From positions 257,309-321,308 of the forward strand of contig JAJEJD010000012.1 of NCBI GenBank assembly GCA_022828125.1: DNA of 64,000 nucleotides, read 5' to 3'. Both the position numbers and the translations under genes were made by a program. The DNA comes from a bacterium (GTDB lineage: Bacteria; UBA8248). Below, piece after piece: positions 59,618 to 64,000 of this stretch; positions within the stretch are counted from its first letter, which is position 1, and every line of letters starts with the position of its first letter. The notes under the pieces were generated by a model, which was not told where the DNA came from, searched no databases, and was given only the letters and a program-made list of their open reading frames with translations.

Positions 59618-60802
59618 ATGAGCGAGGAGACGCCGGAGACCAGGGCCGGCCGGCGCATCATGGCCGGTTTCGAGGGAACCGCCCCCCCGGCCTCTCTCCT
59701 CGCTCGCGTCCGCGCGGGCAGGGTCGGCGGCGTCATTCTTTTCCACAGAAACATCGAAAACGCCCGCCAGACGGGGGCGCTCATCGCCTCCTTGCAAGAA
59801 GCCGCCCTCGCCTCCCCGCTCGAAGCTCCCCTGCTCGTGGGAATCGACCAGGAGGGCGGGCGCGTGAGCAGGCTCTCCGATGACTTCACCATCTTCCCGG
59901 CGGCGCGGGGTTTCGGGGACGCGGGCGAACCCGCCCTAGCCAGGGAAGCCGCACGTATCACAGGGGTGGAACTAGAGGCGGTCGGTGTGAATATGAACTT
60001 CGCACCCGTCGCCGACATCCTCACGAACCCCGAATGCGCCGTCATCGGCGATCGCGCCTTTGGCGAATCATCCCGAGTCGTCGCTCAAATGGGTGAGGCC
60101 GCAACCCAAGGCTTACAGGAAACGGGCGTCGCCGCGTGCGCCAAGCATTTCCCCGGCATAGGCGACATGGCCCCCGACCCCCACGAGGTGCTGCCGACCT
60201 CACGCCTCACGCTCGACGATCTGAGAGCGCGCGAACTGGAGCCGTTCCGGCATCTCATCCGCCGCACGCCTCCCGCCTGTGTCATGGTCGCCCACGCGGT
60301 TTTCGAGGCGATAGACAAAACGACTCCTGCGAGCCTCTCTCCTGTCTTTCTTCAGGAAATACTGCGCGGAGAACTCGGTTTCCGGGGCGTCGCCGTCACC
60401 GACGATCTGGACATGGGCGCGATAGATGACCCCGCAGAGGCGGCGCTTCAAAGCATCCTCGCCGGGGCCGACATCGCCCTCATCTGCCACTCGGAAGACG
60501 CGCAGGAGGCCGCCGTCGATGCGGTCGCGGAGGCCATCAGAGACGAACGCCTCCCCCCCGAACAGGAGGAAGCGTCATCGGACCGGATACGCAGATTGAA
60601 AGAGAGCTACTGCCGCCCGAATTGGCGCAAAGAGATGCTCGAAGTTATCGGGTGTGCGGAGCATCGGGCTGCGAGGGAGAGAATCCTCGCGGCACTGGAG
60701 GGGGCCGGACAGTCAGGGGACAAAGGCAACCCCCCCTACCCCCCCTTGTCAGGGGGGTATGAAAGAGCCCCGATGAACGAGCAAGATAAACTCCCCCCTT
60801 GA
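59618..60802 (+). CDS. nagZ: Beta-N-acetylhexosaminidase (GH3, NagZ-like) with repeat-encoded C-terminus
   Basis: 394 aa. GH3 motifs: VGGVILFHRNIEN, LVGIDQEGGRVSRL, KHFPGIGDMAPDPHEVLP (the catalytic His loop), VMVAHAVFEAID and VTDDLDMGAI (the nucleophile Asp). No clear signal peptide, fitting cytoplasmic peptidoglycan recycling. The last 25-30 residues, including NPPYPPLSGGYERA, are coded by a C/G-run repeat (60726-60759) and are not homologous to the family. The enzyme core seems complete without them. Confidence 0.9.
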   Translation: MSEETPETRAGRRIMAGFEGTAPPASLLARVRAGRVGGVILFHRNIENARQTGALIASLQEAALASPLEAPLLVGIDQEGGRVSRLSDDFTIFPAARGFGDAGEPALAREAARITGVELEAVGVNMNFAPVADILTNPECAVIGDRAFGESSRVVAQMGEAATQGLQETGVAACAKHFPGIGDMAPDPHEVLPTSRLTLDDLRARELEPFRHLIRRTPPACVMVAHAVFEAIDKTTPASLSPVFLQEILRGELGFRGVAVTDDLDMGAIDDPAEAALQSILAGADIALICHSEDAQEAAVDAVAEAIRDERLPPEQEEASSDRIRRLKESYCRPNWRKEMLEVIGCAEHRAARERILAALEGAGQSGDKGNPPYPPLSGGYERAPMNEQDKLPP

Positions 60803-61102
60803 GGGGGAGTCGAAGAGCTAAGGGCGTAAGCCCGCAAGCGATTCGGTGGGGGGTATAATTCGGAATGGCGATAAAACGAGATTCACCCCCCACCGATTCA
60901 GCCTTCGCACAAACCGCTCGGCTTCATCGACTCCCCCTCAAGGGGGGAGTGAAATTCAAAAACTTGCACTCAACCAAAATCACTCCACGGGACTTTTTCA
61001 ACAACCTCTTGTAAGGGGGCAAGAAAAAACAAAAGCCCCTCTACCGGCGGCGGGCGTCGCCTTTTTTTACCCCCCTGTCAAGGGGGGGTAGGGGGGGTTG
61101 GT
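60726..61102. repeat. C/G-run element split by a 160-bp family element
   Basis: Left half of a C/G-run element (60726-60759), a full 160-bp family copy (60791-60950, same orientation as 47422-47580), a right border GACTTTTTCAACA (60991-61003) and the right half of the C/G-run element (61005-61102). The order shows one repeat inserted into or recombined within another. Covers the 311-base gap after nagZ and the last 75 bases of nagZ. Confidence 0.8.
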
Positions 61103-61113
61103 TTTGAGTTGCG

Positions 61114-62166
61114 CTATACGTTAAACCGCACGTGGAAGATGTCGCCGTCCTTGACGACGTAGTCCTTGCCTTCCAGTCTCAAGGTTCCCCTCTCCCGCGC
61201 CGCTCCGAGCGAGCCCGCCGCCATGAAGTCGGGGTGCGAGATCACCTCCGCGCGGATGAAGCCCCGCTCCAAGTCGGAATGAATCGTCCCCGCCGCATGA
61301 AGCGCGATAGTGCCTGCGCGCACCGGCCAGGCGCGCACCTCCTCCTCGCTCACCGTGAAGAAACAGCGGAGATTCAAAAGCGAGAACGCCGCCTGAATCA
61401 CCTTGTCGAGCGCTGAGGATTCGAGAGAATAATCGGCGAGAAACTCCGCCCGCTCCTCGTCGGGCAGTTGGGCAAGTTCTTCTTCGAGCCTCGCGGCGAG
61501 GACGACGGGCGTCTCTCCGTTCATCTTGGGAAGAACGTCCCCCAGCTGATTCTCGCCCACGTTCACCACGAAGAGCAGCGGCTTGGCGGAGAGAAAGCCG
61601 AATCCTTTGACGGAGCGCGCTTCCTCCTCGCTCATCTCCATCGAGCGGACCGGACGGCCCTCTTCGAGCGCCTCACGGATGCGGCCCAGTAAGGCGAACT
61701 CCGCCGCCTCGGCCGGGTCGCGTTTCAACTTCACCAAGCGTTCGAGACGCTCCATGCGGCGCTCGACGACCGCGAGGTCGCGCAGCATCAGGTCGAAGCG
61801 CACGTCGGCCAGATCGCGCGCGGGGTCGACGCTCTCCTTCGGGTGCGGAACGCCCGCATCCTCGAAGGCGCGCACCACCACCAGGAGCGCGTCCGCGCCT
61901 TCCAGCGCCTGCGGGATGGCCTCGGCGCTCTTCGCGGCGCCCGCATCGCCCACGCCCGGCGCATCCACGAAGTTGACGCTCGCATGCGTCGTCTTCTTGG
62001 GCCTGAAAACCCCGCTCAGGGCGTCCACCCGGGCGTCCGCCACCGCCGCAGCACCGATGTTCACGCGCGCCGCGCCGTATCCCCCCGTCGTTGCCGCGCC
62101 GCCCGTGAGCGCGTTGAACAGCGTCGTCTTGCCAGCGGCGGCCGGGCCGATGATGCCGATTTTCAC
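61114..62166 (-). CDS. ychF: Ribosome-binding ATPase YchF
   Basis: 350 aa Obg-family protein. Walker A is GIIGPAAAGKTTLFNALTGG; the switch region has FVDAPGVGDAG; the usual NKxD is changed to VVNVGENQ, which favours ATP over GTP as in YchF. A coiled-coil insert (ERRMERLERLVKLKRD) and the C-terminal TGS domain (WPVRAGTIALHAAGTIHSDL) are present. GTG 62166 follows GAAGGAG. The end is 11 bases from a repeat element. Confidence 0.95.
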   Translation of the reverse strand: MKIGIIGPAAAGKTTLFNALTGGAATTGGYGAARVNIGAAAVADARVDALSGVFRPKKTTHASVNFVDAPGVGDAGAAKSAEAIPQALEGADALLVVVRAFEDAGVPHPKESVDPARDLADVRFDLMLRDLAVVERRMERLERLVKLKRDPAEAAEFALLGRIREALEEGRPVRSMEMSEEEARSVKGFGFLSAKPLLFVVNVGENQLGDVLPKMNGETPVVLAARLEEELAQLPDEERAEFLADYSLESSALDKVIQAAFSLLNLRCFFTVSEEEVRAWPVRAGTIALHAAGTIHSDLERGFIRAEVISHPDFMAAGSLGAARERGTLRLEGKDYVVKDGDIFHVRFNV

Positions 62167-62392
62167 CTGCGCACTCCTTCAGAAATTTGAGCTGGCAAAC
62201 GCGCGGGAGTGTAAGAGAACGAGGGCGAGAGGTCAAAAGGGTCAGGCCTGAGTGAAGAAGGAGAGGCTGTCGAGTGAGAAGGGAGAGATTATCTTCTAAG
62301 GAAGGGGTGTTTGACGTCCAAGGAGGTGAAGTAGCCAAATCTGAAAATGGGGGAATTGATGGGGCGTATTCTGTTATGCGGGAATGTGTGGC

Positions 62393-63244
62393 TTATTTTT
62401 TTGTGAGATCTCGCAATGCTTGCTGCGTCAAGTGAACGAGTTTCCTGTCGCCTGTTCGGCGAGCAATATCGCCCGCTTTCTTGATATCTGGTATTGCTTC
62501 ATCTATTAGGCCCAAATCGTACTTCGCAACACCTTTATTGAAATAAGCATGAGCATTGTCCGGTTTCAGGCTTATGGCCTTGTTGAAATCCGCAATAGCA
62601 GCCTTGTATTTTCTTACAGCTCTGTTAGCGTTACCCCGGTTACTGTAGGCGGGAGCATATTCTTTATCCAGACTTATCGCCTTGTCGAAATCCTTGATAG
62701 CATCTTTATATTGCCTTAATACACCCTTCGATTTGCCCCGGTTGTTGTAGGTGACAGCCATATCCGGTTTCAACTGGATCGACTTAGTAAAAGCGTCGAT
62801 CGCTTTTTTGTGCTCGTTCAATGCCTGATATGAAACGCCGATGGAAAAGCAGGCGCGTGCAGAAAGATTGTTGTCATTTCCTTTAGAATATTTCTTGATT
62901 TCTAACCATTTTTTGATGGCATCTTCAAACTTACGCTGCTGCTGGTATGATTCTGCCTCCGCTATCATCTGGTCGATGTCTAATGATTGGAAGGGATTCC
63001 ATAACCAGACAATTCCAAAAAGAATAATGAAAAGCCCAACGAATATCCCAATTTTTTTTAAAAACCAGTTGCCGAAAGGCAATACCTTGTTTTCTTGCTC
63101 CCCAAATGGCTCAGTATCACTTTGAGAATTTCTTCGGGTTTTCGAGAAGTAGCCTTTAGCAGTGAGAATAGTAATCAATATGGTGATAACGGCAATAATC
63201 CAACCTATATAATCTTTGATCTCAGGCAAGCGTTCATTCCTCAA
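62393..63244 (-). CDS. Membrane-anchored TPR protein
   Basis: 283 aa. Two hydrophobic segments near the N-terminus (YIGWIIAVITILITILTA, and FVGLFIILFGIVWLW at about residue 72-86) are followed by a soluble region with four to five tetratricopeptide repeats: ACFSIGVSYQALNEHKKAID, VTYNNRGKSKGVLRQYKDAI, PAYSNRGNANRAVRKYKAAI and HAYFNKGVAKYDLGLIDEAI. TPRs bind protein partners. The base composition is clearly richer in AT than the rest of the window, a sign of recent acquisition. TTG 63244 is the apparent start. Confidence 0.85.
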   Translation of the reverse strand: MRNERLPEIKDYIGWIIAVITILITILTAKGYFSKTRRNSQSDTEPFGEQENKVLPFGNWFLKKIGIFVGLFIILFGIVWLWNPFQSLDIDQMIAEAESYQQQRKFEDAIKKWLEIKKYSKGNDNNLSARACFSIGVSYQALNEHKKAIDAFTKSIQLKPDMAVTYNNRGKSKGVLRQYKDAIKDFDKAISLDKEYAPAYSNRGNANRAVRKYKAAIADFNKAISLKPDNAHAYFNKGVAKYDLGLIDEAIPDIKKAGDIARRTGDRKLVHLTQQALRDLTKK

Positions 63245-63903
63245 TCTGGTTAAGAACCGCTGAATTTCAACTTCAATGCAAATTTCACCAAATCTGAATG
63301 CAGAACTTCTTCCTAAGGTTCACTTTCAACCATCTAGTTCTTCGTTCCCAACGGGTGCACTTCTGGCGCATGCGCAAGGTGGACTAAAATATAAATCTTG
63401 GTTCTTGATTGTGTCGCTGAAGGAATTGCAGCCACGGCGTCCGTCGATTCGTCAATCAAAATACATTCCTCCATTGGACACATCCTCTGGTACGCGCCCA
63501 GGATGGACCCCGCGATTCGCTATTAATTCAGTCGCGGAAGAAAAATTATGAAACCAAGTCCATCAGTGGGATATCTGGAAAACCCCCTAAACTCACATTT
63601 TAATACAATTACATTGAATTACATTAATCTAATGTATCATTTTTCTAGGTAGGCACGTCAAGAGAAAACTTTCCACCCTTCACATCTCACACATATCGAT
63701 CTCGACAATGTCTAGCTACCTTCTACTTGGAGCATGCGCACACGCTAGTATCGGGAGTCTTTCACCTACAAAAAACATGGCGCTTTCGCCGCGGGGAGCC
63801 TATATTTCGTCTTAAGGAGGGAAACGGAGACTCAACCCAGCGGGACATTCAGCAACGAAACCCTACATTCAGACATCATCGCCGCCGGAAAAAGGGATCA
63901 GCG
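63245..63903. other. AT-rich intergenic stretch
   Basis: 659 bases with no supportable gene; the one longer open frame lacks codon bias and a ribosome site. It holds the dyad at 63620-63636 and a small GGCG-CTTT-CGCC hairpin near 63779-63790. Composition resembles the TPR gene rather than the main chromosome. Confidence 0.5.
63620..63636. promoter_or_regulatory. Strong 17-bp dyad, possible operator
   Basis: TACATTA-ATC-TAATGTA is a perfect 7-base inverted repeat, preceded by a direct repeat AATTACATT (from ATTACATTGAATTACATT). It is about 270 bases before the last gene in the window. Typical of a dimeric repressor site. Confidence 0.5.
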
Positions 63904-64000
63904 ATGAGAAAGATACTGTTCGCCGCACTGGTTGCGACGGGATTGGCGTTCGGCGTTGCGAATCCGGGATTCGCCCACGACGTCAAGAACGAGCACCAAG
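63904..64000 (+). CDS. Start of an exported protein, truncated by window end
   Basis: 32 codons are visible: MRKILFAALVATGLAFGVAN then PGFAHDVKNEHQ. This is a typical signal peptide with basic start, hydrophobic core and likely cleavage after GFA. AAAGGGA lies before the ATG. Too short to assign a family. Confidence 0.7.
   Translation, partial: MRKILFAALVATGLAFGVANPGFAHDVKNEHQ

Noticed and set aside
13600-61110. CRISPR array
   Set aside because: Repeats are few, dispersed over tens of kilobases, palindromic and unevenly spaced; no cas genes.
63276-63551. 91-codon plus-strand frame in the AT-rich region
   Set aside because: No ribosome site, no recognisable domain, and composition like noncoding sequence.

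Overview
The window is about 64 kb of GC-rich, densely coded, Gram-negative-type bacterial chromosome. It holds roughly 55 protein genes, one tmRNA and many dispersed palindromic repeats. Arabinose-5-phosphate isomerase (the entry to KDO and lipopolysaccharide), a NagZ-type hexosaminidase, tmRNA/SmpB and RuvABC fit a Gram-negative chromosome. The many TAXI-TRAP transporters, CoA-thioester enzymes, amidohydrolase and orphan cupins resemble uncultured soil or marine lineages such as Tectomicrobia or deltaproteobacteria-like groups. That placement is inference from gene content only; there is no rRNA in the window.

Layout. (1) 1-6551: two TAXI-TRAP uptake systems around a DapA-family aldolase. 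(2) 6960-13526: a 3-hydroxyacyl-CoA dehydrogenase, a ppk1-ppx polyphosphate pair and a formylglycine-type sulfatase. (3) 13527-23101: information processing (ssrA, smpB, rnr, a PPP-family phosphatase, polA). Two small insertions interrupt it, each flanked by a duplicated piece of the neighbouring gene: an NYN-domain gene beside tmRNA, and a hicBA toxin-antitoxin pair between polA and the phosphatase. (4) 23685-32705: arsM, an amidohydrolase, a TauE-type exporter, kdsD, yebC-ruvC-ruvA-ruvB-DUF2905, an SDR and a 2-hydroxyacid dehydrogenase. (5) 33077-43673: acyl-CoA metabolism. An operon runs from a two-subunit B12-dependent acyl-CoA mutase through a family III CoA transferase and a HAD hydrolase to a crotonase-fold protein, with two acyl-CoA dehydrogenases nearby; a divergent SDR/ATP-grasp pair starts from the same intergenic region. 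(6) 43731-53709: nfuA, then two bicupins, a zinc alcohol dehydrogenase, an alpha/beta hydrolase, a maleate-isomerase-like enzyme, a DRE-TIM (HMGL-like) enzyme, an M24-fold enzyme and a FadR-type GntR regulator with a clear dyad operator upstream. This looks like a catabolic locus with unknown substrate. (7) 53977-60802: a seven-gene plus-strand operon behind a good sigma70-type promoter: sugar isomerase fold, AmgK-like sugar kinase, two GNAT-fold proteins, an MshA-like glycosyltransferase, a PIG-L deacetylase and NagZ. This is the best candidate for an undescribed amino-sugar pathway. (8) 61114-64000: ychF, then a more AT-rich stretch with a TPR membrane protein and the start of a secreted protein.

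The most striking non-coding signal is a set of nested palindromic elements found in almost every long intergenic gap. Outer borders read TGTTGAAAAA...TTTTTCAACA. Inside them lie a 160-bp family with CTCCCCC...GGGGGAG ends and a C/G-run family of up to about 120 bp. They supply the stop codon of the sulfatase gene and the C-terminal tail of NagZ, so they have remodelled coding sequences.
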